Source: an uncultured bacterium (lineage in GTDB: Bacteria; Bacillota; Clostridia; Peptostreptococcales; Anaerovoracaceae). Taken from it: 45,312 nt of DNA. Position numbers and translations under genes: made by a program. The notes below the pieces were generated by a model that searched no databases, was not told the origin of the DNA, and was given only the letters and a program-made list of their open reading frames with translations. Shown here piece after piece: positions 15,477-24,836 of this stretch. Positions within the stretch are counted from its first letter, which is position 1, and each line of letters starts with the position of its first letter. Location: the NCBI GenBank assembly GCA_905214195.1, contig CAJMLH010000012.1:1-45312 (forward strand), read 5' to 3'.

Positions 15477-16252
15477 AAAAGGCTTTAAAAGGCATTTACA
15501 TTGCTCTTATACTACTGTTTCTTTATATGCCGATAGGAACATTGATGGTGCTTTCCTTTAACGGCGGAAGATCCATGAATTCATGGAAAGGGTTCTCTCT
15601 TAAATGGTATGAGGAGATGTTTCAGAGCGAGCAGATAATGGACGCACTGAGAAACACTCTTACCATAGCTTTTTGGGCGGCGGCTGTGGCTACTGTAGTC
15701 GGTGTTGCGGCATGCATAGGCATTAACAGCATGAGAGAAAAAAGCAAGGCTGTTTTGATGGGACTTAACAACATTCCGCTTTTAAATGCTGATATAGTGA
15801 CGGGAATTTCTTTAATGCTGTCATTTTTGCTTTTTGGAATATCTCTTAACTACGGAACGGTTCTCTTTGCTCATATAACATTTTGCATACCGTATGTGAT
15901 ACTGTCTGTAATGCCTAAATTCAGGCAGCTTGAAAATCACACCTATGAAGCAGCCCTTGACCTTGGAGCCTCGCCTGTATATGCATTTGTAAAAGTGGTG
16001 CTGCCTGATATAATGCCGGGCATATTATCGGGATTTTTGCTTTCATTTACCATGTCTGTTGATGATTTTGTAATAACACATTTTACAAGAGGCGTCGGAA
16101 TCAATACTATTTCAACGCTTATATACAGTCAGGTAAAGGTTGGTATAAGACCTACCCTTTATGCCCTTTCTACAGTTATATTTGTAACGGTATTGATAGT
16201 CCTTGTGGTAGTTAATATAATAAGCAATAAAAAGGAGGAAAAGAGAGTATGA
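15473..16252 (+). CDS. potC: Spermidine/putrescine permease PotC
   Basis: This 259-residue permease has six membrane segments and the EAA-loop 'EAALDLGASPVYAFVKVVLPDIMPG'. The region 'MSVDDFVITHFTRG' is typical of PotC. It overlaps potB by ATGA at its start and potD by ATGA at its end, so the whole operon is tightly coupled. Confidence 0.92.
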   Translation: MKKALKGIYIALILLFLYMPIGTLMVLSFNGGRSMNSWKGFSLKWYEEMFQSEQIMDALRNTLTIAFWAAAVATVVGVAACIGINSMREKSKAVLMGLNNIPLLNADIVTGISLMLSFLLFGISLNYGTVLFAHITFCIPYVILSVMPKFRQLENHTYEAALDLGASPVYAFVKVVLPDIMPGILSGFLLSFTMSVDDFVITHFTRGVGINTISTLIYSQVKVGIRPTLYALSTVIFVTVLIVLVVVNIISNKKEEKRV

Positions 16253-17292
16253 AAAAGGTAACAGTGTTGATTCTTGTGCTTGCTCTTATGACATCTATGC
16301 TTGCGGGATGTGGCAGTAAAAACTCTGAAACAGATGACAAAACATTACATGTGTATTGTTTCGGTGACTACTTTGATCCTGAACTGGAAGACCAATTTGA
16401 AGAGGAAACCGGTTATAATGTAGTTGTCGATTTGTTTGATACCAATGAGGAAATGTATCCGGTGGTAAAGAACAACACAGCGGATTATGATGTTATCTGT
16501 GCCTCTGATTATATGATAGAAAAGCTTGTTTCGGAAGATCTTTTGGCTGAAATAAATTATGAGAATGTTCCGAATGCAGAAAATATAAGTGAAGTTATAA
16601 AGCCGTTTATGGAGGAATTTGACCCCGGTATGAAACATTCACTTCCGCATACATGGGGAACATACGGAATAATGTATAATAAGACTATGGTTGATGAGGA
16701 AATAACTTCATGGGATGTTCTCTGGGACAAGAAGTATGATGACAAGATAGTTATGCCAAACTCCATGAGAGAGGGATTTATGCTTGCTGCAAAGAAACTT
16801 GGCTATCCCATGAACACTACGGATGAAAGCGAGATAAAGGCAATAACAGATGCCCTTATAGAACAGAAACCTCTTGCATACAGTTTTGACAATGACAGAG
16901 CGAGAGAAATTATGATAGGTGATTCGGCTGCCATGGCCGTGATAACCTCGGGAGAGGTTTTGTATTCTCAGGAAGAAAACGAAGATTTGGAATTCGTAGT
17001 GCCTGAGGAGGGTACAGAGGTATGGACTGACTGCTGGGCTATTCCTAAGACTGCAAAAAACAAAGAAGCCGCAGAAGCATGGATGAACTTCATGCTTGAT
17101 GGGGAGGTGGCAAGAATCAACTTTGAATATTTGACATATGCAATTCCGAATATTCATATAAATGATTTGACTGACAATCCTGTTTTAAACCCGCCTCAGG
17201 AAATATTATCAAAGTGCGAGACTTTAAGAAACCTTGGCAGCGAGGTTGACGATATGTACAGCTCATATTGGAAAAAATACAAGGCTGAATAG
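16249..17292 (+). CDS. potD: Spermidine/putrescine-binding lipoprotein PotD
   Basis: This 347-residue extracellular binding protein has a lipoprotein signal peptide with lipobox LAGC (Cys21). The mature part has the PotD pattern 'YCFGDYFDPELEDQFEEETG', 'WGTYGIMYN' and a C-terminal 'TDCWAIPKTAKN'. Acidic and aromatic residues fit polyamine binding. It has a strong AAGGAGG site at 16232-16238 inside potC. It is the last gene before the operon terminator at 17371. Confidence 0.92.
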   Translation: MKKVTVLILVLALMTSMLAGCGSKNSETDDKTLHVYCFGDYFDPELEDQFEEETGYNVVVDLFDTNEEMYPVVKNNTADYDVICASDYMIEKLVSEDLLAEINYENVPNAENISEVIKPFMEEFDPGMKHSLPHTWGTYGIMYNKTMVDEEITSWDVLWDKKYDDKIVMPNSMREGFMLAAKKLGYPMNTTDESEIKAITDALIEQKPLAYSFDNDRAREIMIGDSAAMAVITSGEVLYSQEENEDLEFVVPEEGTEVWTDCWAIPKTAKNKEAAEAWMNFMLDGEVARINFEYLTYAIPNIHINDLTDNPVLNPPQEILSKCETLRNLGSEVDDMYSSYWKKYKAE

Positions 17293-17370
17293 AAATTCTT
17301 GCAATTCAGTTAAGAAATCGTTAGAATTACTTGATATGCAAGGTCAAAGACAAAAAATATGATAAATTTG

Positions 17371-17402
17371 CAAGGTGTGATTAAGTCGCACCTTGTTTTT
17401 TG
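17371..17402 (+). terminator. Terminator of the pot operon
   Basis: CAAGGTGTG (17371-17379) pairs with CGCACCTTG (17387-17395) around a 7-nt loop, followed by a run of Ts. Confidence 0.8.
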
Positions 17403-17931
17403 TTTTTTGGATGTTTATTTTCGCCGGAGAATGAAGAGAATTATAATCACCGGCGGTTACAATGTTTAGGTTTTACATGAAGAAGCGGAAAATTTCTTCT
17501 TGAATATTGCAGCAAGCATGTTGCTAAGTATGTAATGTCCGCATCAATTCAGTTTAGGTATAATCTTTCAAAAAACCTTGTAAAGGTGGCCTACAGGACT
17601 TTGAAAGGGGAAGAACTTAAAAAATATGCTTAAAAGAAAGTGAAAGGTTTGTATGTGATATGTCGCTGTTTTTTCTGCCGATTTAAGCGGTAAGGGTGGG
17701 TGCATATCATATATTGACTCTTTTCGTTTTGTATTTGAAAATTCTTCATATGTGATATTTACAAACTTAATATAGGCAATAAACGGTTTAAAACTGATTA
17801 AATATTCGTATAAATTTTGATGAACGCTGAAAATCGTTGATTTTAAGCCATTGTAAAATGGTATGGAAGTTGCAGTAAAAGATTGTGACTTAATGATTTG
17901 AACAAGAAAGGAACGAAAGAGCGTTATAGTT
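17403..17931. other. 529-bp gap without a recognisable gene
   Basis: The gap holds a CGCCGG/CCGGCG inverted repeat (17422-17427 with 17450-17455). It also holds a 32-codon ATG frame (17535-17633) without a ribosome-binding site, whose frame stays open upstream to 17481 and reads like protein (ends GEELKKYA). I see no database-type motif in it. It may be the tail of a decayed gene. Confidence 0.4.
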
Positions 17932-18642
17932 ATGGATGAAAAAAATAATGTTAAAATAGGAGTTCTCGGGGGCATGGGTCCGGCAGCTTCATGCCTGTTT
18001 TATAAAATGGTTACAGAAAAAACGGAGGCATATAAAGATCAAGATCATATCAATATGCTTATATACAGCGACGCTTCTATGCCGGACAGAACAGAAGCTA
18101 TACTTGGGAAGCATGTTAACGAAGTGGCGGATAAAATGCTGGATGATATCAGGCTTCTTGAGAGAGCCGGATGCAAGGCAATTTTTGTCACATGTAATAC
18201 GGCTCATTTTTTTGTCGATATGCTGTCTGATAAGGTTGAAACCCCAATAGTACATATGATAGATGAAACTGTTAAGTCAATTCAGTATAAAAGCATGGGA
18301 AAAAAGGTTGCCGTTCTTGCTACTGAGGGGACTGTAAAAACAGGCCTTTATCAAAAGAGACTTGAAGCTTCGGGCATGGAACCTTTTGTGCCGCCAAGGA
18401 CAATGCAAAATATGATAACTGAACAAATATATGGTAAAGTTAAAAAAGGACTTCCGGGTGATGTTGAAGTTTGGAAAGCAATTTTAACAGATCTTCAAGC
18501 GGAAAATGTAGCTGCTGCAATAATGGGATGTACGGAGTTGTCTGTAATAAAAAAACAGTGCGGTCTGCCCGACATATTTGTAGACCCGTTGGAGATACTT
18601 GCTGAAAAAGCGATAGTTTTTAGCGGAAAAAAAGTGAAATGA
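17932..18642 (+). CDS. Aspartate/glutamate racemase family protein
   Basis: This 236-residue protein has the two-Cys racemase layout: 'GVLGGMGPAAS' at the N-terminus, catalytic Cys88 in 'VTCNTAHFF' and Cys200 in 'IMGCTELS'. It is PLP-independent and interconverts L- and D-amino acids, most likely Asp, Glu or a related one. The ribosome-binding site (AAAGGAA) is unusually far, about 18 nt. It is convergent with a D-cysteine desulfhydrase-like gene. Confidence 0.9.
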   Translation: MDEKNNVKIGVLGGMGPAASCLFYKMVTEKTEAYKDQDHINMLIYSDASMPDRTEAILGKHVNEVADKMLDDIRLLERAGCKAIFVTCNTAHFFVDMLSDKVETPIVHMIDETVKSIQYKSMGKKVAVLATEGTVKTGLYQKRLEASGMEPFVPPRTMQNMITEQIYGKVKKGLPGDVEVWKAILTDLQAENVAAAIMGCTELSVIKKQCGLPDIFVDPLEILAEKAIVFSGKKVK

Positions 18643-18672
18643 TCGGGAATGTGACGAAGTAAACTAATAAAA

Positions 18673-18703
18673 AACCGGCTTATATATTTGTTAAGCCGGT
18701 TTT
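18673..18703. terminator. Bidirectional terminator between racemase and PLP enzyme
   Basis: AACCGGCTTA (18673-18682) pairs with TAAGCCGGTT (18692-18701), flanked by an A-run and by Ts so that it serves both convergent genes. Confidence 0.8.
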
Positions 18704-18722
18704 GCGGTTAATTTTATTATTC

Positions 18723-19769
18723 TTATAATGTGTGTATGAATTGATCACGCTCTTTTTCTATTTCAATTCTGTGATGAGGAGTATTTATGCCCGGAGCTCC
18801 GCCTGTATGCAAGAAGATAACTTTTTCGCCTTTCTTGATTCTGCCGGATCTTACCATTTCAAGAAGACCTGCGAAAGCCTTTCCGGTGTAACACGGATCA
18901 AGGATAATTGCCTCCTTTTGAGCCATGTAGTACATTGCTTTGCGAACTTCTTCGCAAGGATTATTGTATGCACCTCGATCATAATCGGTCAAAAGTCCTA
19001 AGCTGTCCTCAGACGGTAAAAAGTCTTTTCTTGAAGCCTTGTAACTGAGGGAGAAGCGTTTTGCGATTCTTTCGTAGTAATTAAGAGCGATTTCGGCCGG
19101 ATCACTCTTTGGTGATATACAAATACCGGTGAGATTTATAGGCAAGTTTTCGTTTTTTATTCCTGCAAAGAGACCCATGTATGTACCCATGCTGCCTACT
19201 GCCGAAACAAGACGACAATTATTTAGGTTACTTTCTTTGATTTGATTGTAGATTTCAATTGCACATTCATAATATCCCAGAGCACCGATTTCGTTTGAAC
19301 CTCCAAGTGGGATAAAGTAAACTTTTTCACCTAAATCTTCATAATATTTTGTGACCTTGGTTATGGCAGAAGCATAAAGTTCGTCTTCTGTTTTTCCTGC
19401 TTCATTGTTTTTTATCCAAACATCCGATCCCATCATTCCGTCAAGCAACAGATTGGCAGAAAGCTCTCCCGGATACTCTCCTACGGAAATGATAGTACCT
19501 TTAAGACCATACTTGTTTGCAGCGGCACATGTGAGGCGGCCGTGATTTGTTTGAACACCTCCAACTGTTAAGAGCAGGGTTGCACCTTGATTCAGAGCGT
19601 CATTTAACAGAAACTCCAGTTTGCGAAGCTTGTTGCCGCCCATCGCAAGGGGAGTCAAGTCGTCTCTTTTGATATAAAGTTCTATACCCAAGTCGTCTGA
19701 AATTTGAGGCAGATACTCAATTGGCGTAGGAAGATGCAGAAAATTTTCTTTCTCGTGATTCAATAACAT
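18723..19769 (-). CDS. D-cysteine desulfhydrase / ACC deaminase family PLP enzyme
   Basis: This 348-residue fold-type II PLP enzyme has Schiff-base Lys47 in 'MGGNKLRKLE', the substrate loop 'GGVQTNHGRLTCAAA', a phosphate-binding 'SAVGSMGTYMG' and a C-terminal 'LHTGGAPG'. The family includes D-cysteine desulfhydrase and 1-aminocyclopropane-1-carboxylate deaminase; the former is more usual in anaerobic Firmicutes. The products would be pyruvate, ammonia and sulfide. AAGGAGG sits 8 nt before ATG 19769. Its convergent neighbour is an amino-acid racemase, so D-amino-acid use is a reasonable shared theme. Confidence 0.85.
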   Translation of the reverse strand: MLLNHEKENFLHLPTPIEYLPQISDDLGIELYIKRDDLTPLAMGGNKLRKLEFLLNDALNQGATLLLTVGGVQTNHGRLTCAAANKYGLKGTIISVGEYPGELSANLLLDGMMGSDVWIKNNEAGKTEDELYASAITKVTKYYEDLGEKVYFIPLGGSNEIGALGYYECAIEIYNQIKESNLNNCRLVSAVGSMGTYMGLFAGIKNENLPINLTGICISPKSDPAEIALNYYERIAKRFSLSYKASRKDFLPSEDSLGLLTDYDRGAYNNPCEEVRKAMYYMAQKEAIILDPCYTGKAFAGLLEMVRSGRIKKGEKVIFLHTGGAPGINTPHHRIEIEKERDQFIHTL

Positions 19770-19861
19770 GGTAAAATCCTCCTTTTAATTTGTTTTCATT
19801 TTACCATAATCATGATATAATATAAACGCATTTTTATGATATGCGAAAGGAGAATTTATAT

Positions 19862-20167
19862 ATGGCTTTTATGGATAAACTTGGACAGATGGCTAACAAA
19901 GTTGGGGAAGTGGCAGGAGACACTTTTGATTACGGAAAAGCCAAAGGAAAGGTCGTGCTTGAGAAAGGCAAGATAAAAGATGTTAAAGAGGCTATAGGCG
20001 ATTATGTATATGAAACCGTCAATACAGGTGGAGAATTGGATTTTGACAGAATCAAAGCTTTCTGTGCCGAAATTGATGAACACTTTGCCAACATAGAAGA
20101 ACTGAGAGCAGAGGCTAAACAGAGCGGCGAAAATCTTTCCGATACATTCAGCGGCAAGGAAGACTAA
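19862..20167 (+). CDS. Small helical hypothetical protein
   Basis: This 101-residue soluble protein is rich in Lys, Glu and Ala, with predicted helices throughout ('KLGQMANKVGEVAGDTFDYGKAKGK', 'IDEHFANIEELRAEAKQ'). The segment 'VKEAIGDYVYE' recurs in small Firmicute proteins that sometimes carry a zinc ribbon, but no Cys pair is present here. I start at ATG 19862 with AAAGGAG 10 nt upstream. It overlaps the next gene by one base (TAATG), so the two are coupled. Function unknown. Confidence 0.75.
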   Translation: MAFMDKLGQMANKVGEVAGDTFDYGKAKGKVVLEKGKIKDVKEAIGDYVYETVNTGGELDFDRIKAFCAEIDEHFANIEELRAEAKQSGENLSDTFSGKED

Positions 20168-20877
20168 TGCTTGGAGTAATAGTAAATACCCTGACTGTAA
20201 TAGTTGGCAGCAGTATAGGGCTTTTGGCGAAAAAAATTATTCCCAGAAATTGGTCGGACTTTATAATATCAGGTATGGGGCTTTGTACGATTTATATCGG
20301 GATAAGCGGAGCTTTTGAGGGTCAAAATACACTGATTGCCGTGATTTCCATGGCTTTGGGAGCTATAATAGGTCTTGCAGCCGATATTGACAGACGAGTG
20401 AACAGTGGAGTTGAGAAATTAGAAAGGCGTTTTGCTAAAGAACCGTCTGAAAATGGCGGAGCTTCATTTACCGAGGGCTTTGTAACTGCAAGCATGATAT
20501 TTTGTGTGGGTGCGATGACAATTTTGGGTTCGCTTCAGGCAGGGCTTACAGGGGACAACACCATGCTCTTTACCAAGGCAACCATGGACGGAATAGGCGC
20601 TGTGTTCTTTGCCGCTTCTCTGGGAGTCGGAGTATTGGCATCAGGCATTTTTGTATTTGTGTTTCAAGGGATTATAGTTCTGCTGGCACAATTTATAGAG
20701 CCATTTCTGAGTCAAACGGTTATCGCAGAAATGACTTGTGTAGGGTCGCTTATATTGATAGGACTGGCACTGAATCTTATAGGAGCGACTAAAATAAAAG
20801 TAATGAATCTCACGCCCGCCATCTTCATGCCCATAGCCTTAGTACCGATTTTTGAATGGGCAAGTAAAATGTTTTAA
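20167..20877 (+). CDS. DUF554 family membrane protein (YdfK/YqgA-like)
   Basis: This 236-residue protein has about seven hydrophobic segments. It shows the DUF554 pattern: 'VNTLTVIVGSSIGLLAKK' at the start, 'MGLCTIYIGISGA', 'GFVTASMIFCVGAMTILGSLQAGL' and a C-terminal 'IGLALNLIGATKIKV'. The family is conserved, but its function (perhaps transport) is not established. It is co-translated with the small helical protein upstream. Confidence 0.9.
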   Translation: MLGVIVNTLTVIVGSSIGLLAKKIIPRNWSDFIISGMGLCTIYIGISGAFEGQNTLIAVISMALGAIIGLAADIDRRVNSGVEKLERRFAKEPSENGGASFTEGFVTASMIFCVGAMTILGSLQAGLTGDNTMLFTKATMDGIGAVFFAASLGVGVLASGIFVFVFQGIIVLLAQFIEPFLSQTVIAEMTCVGSLILIGLALNLIGATKIKVMNLTPAIFMPIALVPIFEWASKMF

Positions 20878-20892
20878 TATTAGAACGAACAA

Positions 20893-20922
20893 AAAAGGTC
20901 ATCCTGTGGTGGATGACCTTTT
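20893..20922. terminator. Bidirectional terminator
   Basis: AAAAGGTCATCC (20893-20904) pairs perfectly with GGATGACCTTTT (20911-20922) around a 6-nt loop, between two convergent genes. Confidence 0.88.
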
Positions 20923-20934
20923 GCTTTATGTTTT

Positions 20935-21324
20935 TTAAATTTTTTTCTCAAAAACATTATGACATCTGCTGCAAGTTACTCTTATGCGACCTCTGCCCTT
21001 AGGTGCTCTTAGAACTTGACCGCAGGCAGGACATTTGAAGTATTTGTAATTTTTTCTGTCACGGTTCATATAGGAGCGAAAAGGGGTCTGCACATATGAT
21101 ATGTACCATAGATTCTCTGTGCTGCGCCTTTCTATATTCCTTGAAAATGCTCTGAAATAAGAGTATACCATAAGAATTATACCTATGGTTCTGACGATTC
21201 TGCCCGGGATTATTATGTCGGCGAATATGAGTATCATAGCCGAAAAAAGCAATCCTCTTGAGAGTGCGTCGAAACCGTTTCTTCCTATCATGAATTGTAA
21301 CATACGATATCTGAAATTTCCCAT
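20935..21324 (-). CDS. Two-TM protein with C-terminal zinc ribbon
   Basis: This 129-residue protein starts with the basic segment 'MGNFRYRMLQFMIGRNG', then two close hydrophobic helices (about 24-60). It ends with a zinc ribbon CxxC-x15-CxxC ('CPACGQVLRAPKGRGRIRVTCSRC' region). This layout recurs in Clostridia without a known role. The Cys pairs and charged tail would lie in the cytoplasm. It stands alone. Confidence 0.8.
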   Translation of the reverse strand: MGNFRYRMLQFMIGRNGFDALSRGLLFSAMILIFADIIIPGRIVRTIGIILMVYSYFRAFSRNIERRSTENLWYISYVQTPFRSYMNRDRKNYKYFKCPACGQVLRAPKGRGRIRVTCSRCHNVFEKKI

Positions 21325-21445
21325 TAGCGTCCCCTTGAAAATTCTTTATAATCTAATTTAATCTTACAGGGGGATGTTGTCAATGGTGTTTGTCGATAAA
21401 CCACCAAAACTTCACAGTTACTGCACAATTCTATAAGGTATGATG

Positions 21446-22804
21446 TTAATTCTTGAGACTCTGCATCGGTGCAGGAATTCTTCCGCCTCTTGAAATCATT
21501 TTTGATGACGATTGCGGACGCAGTTTCATTACAGGACCTTGTCCCAAAAGTCCGCCAAAATCAAGCTCATCGCCCTCTGAAAGGCCAATGGCGGGAATTA
21601 CTCTTACAGCAGTGGTTTTAGAGTTAACCATTCCTATAGCTGCCTCATCTGCGATTATTGCAGATATGGTTGAACAGTCGGTTTCGCCCGGAACTATAAT
21701 CATATCAAGGCCTACAGAGCATACGGCGGTCATTGCTTCTAACTTTTCTATTGAAAGCACCCCGCTTCTGGCTGCCGCAATCATTCCGGCATCCTCGGTT
21801 ACAGGTATGAAAGCTCCCGATAATCCGCCTACGCTTGAGGAAGCCATAACACCGCCTTTTTTAACGGCATCATTGAGCATGGCAAGAGCGGCAGTTGTTC
21901 CGTGAGTTCCGCATTGCTCAAGTCCGATTTCTTCGAGTATATATGCTACGGAGTCTCCCACGGCAGGAGTAGGTGCGAGGGAGAGATCTATAATTCCAAA
22001 AGGGATACCTAACATCTTGGAAGCTTCTGTTCCTACCAATTGTCCCATTCTTGTAATTTTGAATGCCGTTTTTTTGATGAGTTCGGCTACTTCGTCAAGG
22101 GGAGCATCGTCAGGCAGTTTGGCAAGAGCGGAGCGAACTACGCCGGGACCTGAAACTCCTACATTGAGAACTACATCAGGTTCTCCCGGACCATGAAATG
22201 CGCCGGCCATGAATGGATTGTCTTCCGGTGCATTACAGAATACAACTAACTTTGCAGCGCCTATACATTGATTGTCTTTGGTTAGTTCAGCAGTTTTTTT
22301 GACAGCTTCGCCCATGAGCTTTACTGCATCCATATTGATGCCGGCCTTGGTTGAACCTATGTTTACTGATGAACATACAAAATCTGTTTCAGAGAGTGCT
22401 CTTGGAATTGCTTCTATAAGTTCTCTGTCTCCTGCACTGAATCCTTTCTGAACAAGTGCGCTGAAACCTCCGATGAAATTGACGCCGACCTTTTTTGCGG
22501 CCTTATCCAGAGTTTTTGCATACTTAACCGGATCGCCGCCGCTTGCTGCAATTAGCATAGCTATCGGAGTTACGCTGATTCTTTTGTTTACTATCGGAAT
22601 TCCGTATTTTTTTTCTATTGACTCTCCTACTTCCACTAATCTGGCAGCTTTTGTTGTTATTTTATTATATATCTTTTCACAGGAGCGATCTATATCGCTG
22701 TCGGCGCAGTCTAACAGTGAGATACCCATAGTTATGGTTCTGATATCTAAATTTTCTTCTTGAATCATGGTGATTGTTTCCATGATGTCGTTAAAATTAA
22801 CCAT
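21446..22804 (-). CDS. PFL family protein (UPF0210/DUF711)
   Basis: This 452-residue protein has the conserved glycine-rich features of UPF0210: 'VNKRISVTPIAMLIAASGGDPVKYAKTLDKAAKKVGVNFIGGFSALVQKG', 'NIGSTKAGINMDAV', 'GAFHGPGEPDVVLNVGVSGPGVV' and 'GTHGTTAALAMLNDAVKKGGVMASS'. The fold recalls glycyl-radical-type barrels, but no radical glycine motif is evident and the reaction is unknown. It is nearly always paired with the small ACT protein encoded 20 nt upstream, as here, so the two probably act together. Confidence 0.92.
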   Translation of the reverse strand: MVNFNDIMETITMIQEENLDIRTITMGISLLDCADSDIDRSCEKIYNKITTKAARLVEVGESIEKKYGIPIVNKRISVTPIAMLIAASGGDPVKYAKTLDKAAKKVGVNFIGGFSALVQKGFSAGDRELIEAIPRALSETDFVCSSVNIGSTKAGINMDAVKLMGEAVKKTAELTKDNQCIGAAKLVVFCNAPEDNPFMAGAFHGPGEPDVVLNVGVSGPGVVRSALAKLPDDAPLDEVAELIKKTAFKITRMGQLVGTEASKMLGIPFGIIDLSLAPTPAVGDSVAYILEEIGLEQCGTHGTTAALAMLNDAVKKGGVMASSSVGGLSGAFIPVTEDAGMIAAARSGVLSIEKLEAMTAVCSVGLDMIIVPGETDCSTISAIIADEAAIGMVNSKTTAVRVIPAIGLSEGDELDFGGLLGQGPVMKLRPQSSSKMISRGGRIPAPMQSLKN

Positions 22805-22824
22805 TTATAGCCTCCGTTTTATAA

Positions 22825-23088
22825 TTAAATTCTGTGCATGGAATTGAAAATATCTTCATGCATTACATGGATAACCATATCCGGTACAGACGCCTTTAGA
22901 GCGGTTTCAAGCTCGTCTAACTGACAAGTAAGTTTGCTTATATCTATTACCATTACCATGCAGAAGTAGCCCTCAAGAATTGATTGAGTTACTTCTAATA
23001 CATTAGCTTGTTTTTCTGCACAGGCGGTGGAAACCTTGGCTAGTATTCCGACCATGTCTTTGCCTACTACCGTTATAACTGCTTTCAT
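22825..23088 (-). CDS. ACT domain-containing protein (UPF0237)
   Basis: This 87-residue single ACT domain reads 'AVITVVGKDMVGILAKVSTACAEKQANVLEVTQSIL' and 'FCMVMVIDIS'. ACT domains bind amino acids or other small ligands as dimers, so it is a likely regulator of the PFL-family protein encoded next. It is preceded, with a 2-nt gap, by the radical SAM gene in the same direction. Confidence 0.92.
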   Translation of the reverse strand: MKAVITVVGKDMVGILAKVSTACAEKQANVLEVTQSILEGYFCMVMVIDISKLTCQLDELETALKASVPDMVIHVMHEDIFNSMHRI

Positions 23089-23090
23089 GA

Positions 23091-24116
23091 TTAAATCTCC
23101 TTTTTTATTTTTGTTGAATAAATTCCCTTCTTCATATGTTCGCTTGATGAGTAGGTGATTTTCATATTTGGAAAGGTATTTTTGAAATAAATCTTATTTG
23201 ATGCTTTGTGTCCTATCATATTGTTAAATGATCCGGGGTGTGATATACAAAAGACAGAGGCGTCAGCGGGGTAGTTCTTAAGCTGAGAATACAAATCTTC
23301 CCTTGCTATTGTTCCCTCTACCAGTTGTCTGAAAGCCGGATGAAATGTACCTGCCGTCACATCGTTGCCGTTTATGATATCACTTGATTTCAGACCTACA
23401 CGAATAATGTTTATTCCGGCCTCGTCAAGGATTCTGTACATCGCAGCGGTACGCTTAACTGCATCATCCTGCTGCATTGGTATATAACTGCCGTCAAGGT
23501 ACATCGAGTAAAGATGGGTATCCGGAATAACCACTGTAGGATACAGGCGAGCAATGGAAGGTGCAATCGAGACAGTTTGTTTTGCGGAAAACAAATCGTA
23601 TTCGTATGTGTCATTGGGAAGACCTATCATAAGTTGTATGCCTAATGTAAAACCGTAATCTTTAATCATACGGCTGCTTTCAAAGACACATTCCACATTG
23701 TGACCTCGTTTTGAAGCCTTAAGCACAGGCTCTGCAAATGACTGCACACCCAACTCTATTGTATCAACATCAAAGTTTTTTAAATTATCAAGAATTCTAT
23801 GGTCAATATAATCAGGTCTTGTTGAAAGGTGGATTTTTTGTATAACTCCTTCGTCTTTATACCGTTTCGCCACCGATAAAAAAGCCCGCTGTTCGTCCAA
23901 AGGTATCCCGGTAAATGAACCGCCGAAAAATGAAAGTTCTATTTCCTCCATATTCATATCCGAAAGAGTTGACATATATTCGGATACTGTATTGTGAATG
24001 TCTTCGGGAAGAAGAGGTTTGGCATGTGCTGTAATTTTTCTCTGATTACAGAAAACACAATCATTTTTGCATCCTTTATGTGGTATGAATATTGGAATTA
24101 TAGCGTGTTTTTTCAT
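23091..24116 (-). CDS. Elp3-like radical SAM protein
   Basis: This 341-residue protein has the radical SAM cluster motif CxxxCxxC (Cys16, Cys20, Cys23 in 'GCKNDCVFC'), 'FFGGSFTGI' for SAM binding and 'LSTRPDYID', 'ELGVQSF' typical of the Elp3/oxygen-independent-coproporphyrinogen oxidase branch. It lacks the C-terminal acetyltransferase domain of true Elp3. Its start overlaps the end of the DUF6873 gene at one base (24116), and it precedes the ACT/PFL genes. A tRNA or nucleic-acid modifying role is possible but unproven. Confidence 0.85.
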   Translation of the reverse strand: MKKHAIIPIFIPHKGCKNDCVFCNQRKITAHAKPLLPEDIHNTVSEYMSTLSDMNMEEIELSFFGGSFTGIPLDEQRAFLSVAKRYKDEGVIQKIHLSTRPDYIDHRILDNLKNFDVDTIELGVQSFAEPVLKASKRGHNVECVFESSRMIKDYGFTLGIQLMIGLPNDTYEYDLFSAKQTVSIAPSIARLYPTVVIPDTHLYSMYLDGSYIPMQQDDAVKRTAAMYRILDEAGINIIRVGLKSSDIINGNDVTAGTFHPAFRQLVEGTIAREDLYSQLKNYPADASVFCISHPGSFNNMIGHKASNKIYFKNTFPNMKITYSSSEHMKKGIYSTKIKKEI

Positions 24117-24772
24117 TACTTCTCCTCAATTACAGAACCGATATCCGTAAGACGATAGTCTTTGAAATATACTATTTCAAGACCTCGAACTTCTATAAAG
24201 TCTCTGATTGCTTCGTAATCGCTGTGGCGAGTTATATCACCGTTGAAAATTATGGAATTTCCTACTTTTCCGGAAGCTCCCCCAAGAAAACCGTAGGGCT
24301 GTCCTTCTAATATAACTTGACCGTTTTCAATCAACAATACATTCATACCGGCATTTACGGCTACTTTCCATATGCCTCTGTCAGCAGTTATGATTGAATC
24401 CTCGTCAACTACTACACAGCTGCATTTTGCATAACCCTGTTTGACATGAAGTTCAGTCTGACCTTCTTTTTTGACGGCCTTTAGAAGTCCCGGGGCAGTA
24501 TATTTCAGATTGTGTATGAAATATTTGCCTGTGGAACAGCCGTTGAATATGGCATGAGCCGGATAGTGGGGGTTAAGCAGGAACGGTTCGCCATGGTAGA
24601 CGGAATCCCTTAAAGCACACATGTATATATCGGGATGGGTTGCTATGGTAGGATCCATTTTGACCGTTTCTTTGACTTCTATTACATTATGACCTGCGTC
24701 GGACAGGTATTTTTTAAGTATAGCATTAGCTTTTGAACTGACATAGACCACACTCATGGCTTTATTATACAC
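24116..24772 (-). CDS. DUF6873 family protein
   Basis: This protein of up to 218 residues has repeating Gly/Asn motifs: 'FLLNPHYPAHAIFNGCSTGKYFIHN', 'CSCVVVDEDSIITADRGIWK' and 'PYGFLGGASGK'. They fit the DUF6873 GME-fold family related to amidinotransferases. No clear catalytic Cys triad can be assigned, so enzymatic activity is uncertain. Two starts are possible: GTG 24772, or ATG 24757 five codons on. The latter follows a TATAAT by 6 nt, so the first would lie inside the promoter. It is coupled to the radical SAM gene. Confidence 0.75.
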   Translation of the reverse strand: MYNKAMSVVYVSSKANAILKKYLSDAGHNVIEVKETVKMDPTIATHPDIYMCALRDSVYHGEPFLLNPHYPAHAIFNGCSTGKYFIHNLKYTAPGLLKAVKKEGQTELHVKQGYAKCSCVVVDEDSIITADRGIWKVAVNAGMNVLLIENGQVILEGQPYGFLGGASGKVGNSIIFNGDITRHSDYEAIRDFIEVRGLEIVYFKDYRLTDIGSVIEEK

Positions 24773-24836
24773 TAAAAGTTACAAAAGTTATAGCAAATTT
24801 ATTCGACAAAATGACAAAAATCGAGGATAAATATGA

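Noticed and set aside
17568..17975. 135-codon minus-strand open frame in the gap before the racemase
   Set aside because: It overlaps the start of the racemase gene, its composition is that of translated AT-rich non-coding DNA (many Phe, Ile, Ser), and no start site is visible.
21453..21905. 150-codon plus-strand open frame opposite the PFL gene
   Set aside because: It lies wholly inside the PFL coding sequence on the other strand and has no motif; the PFL frame is clearly the real one.
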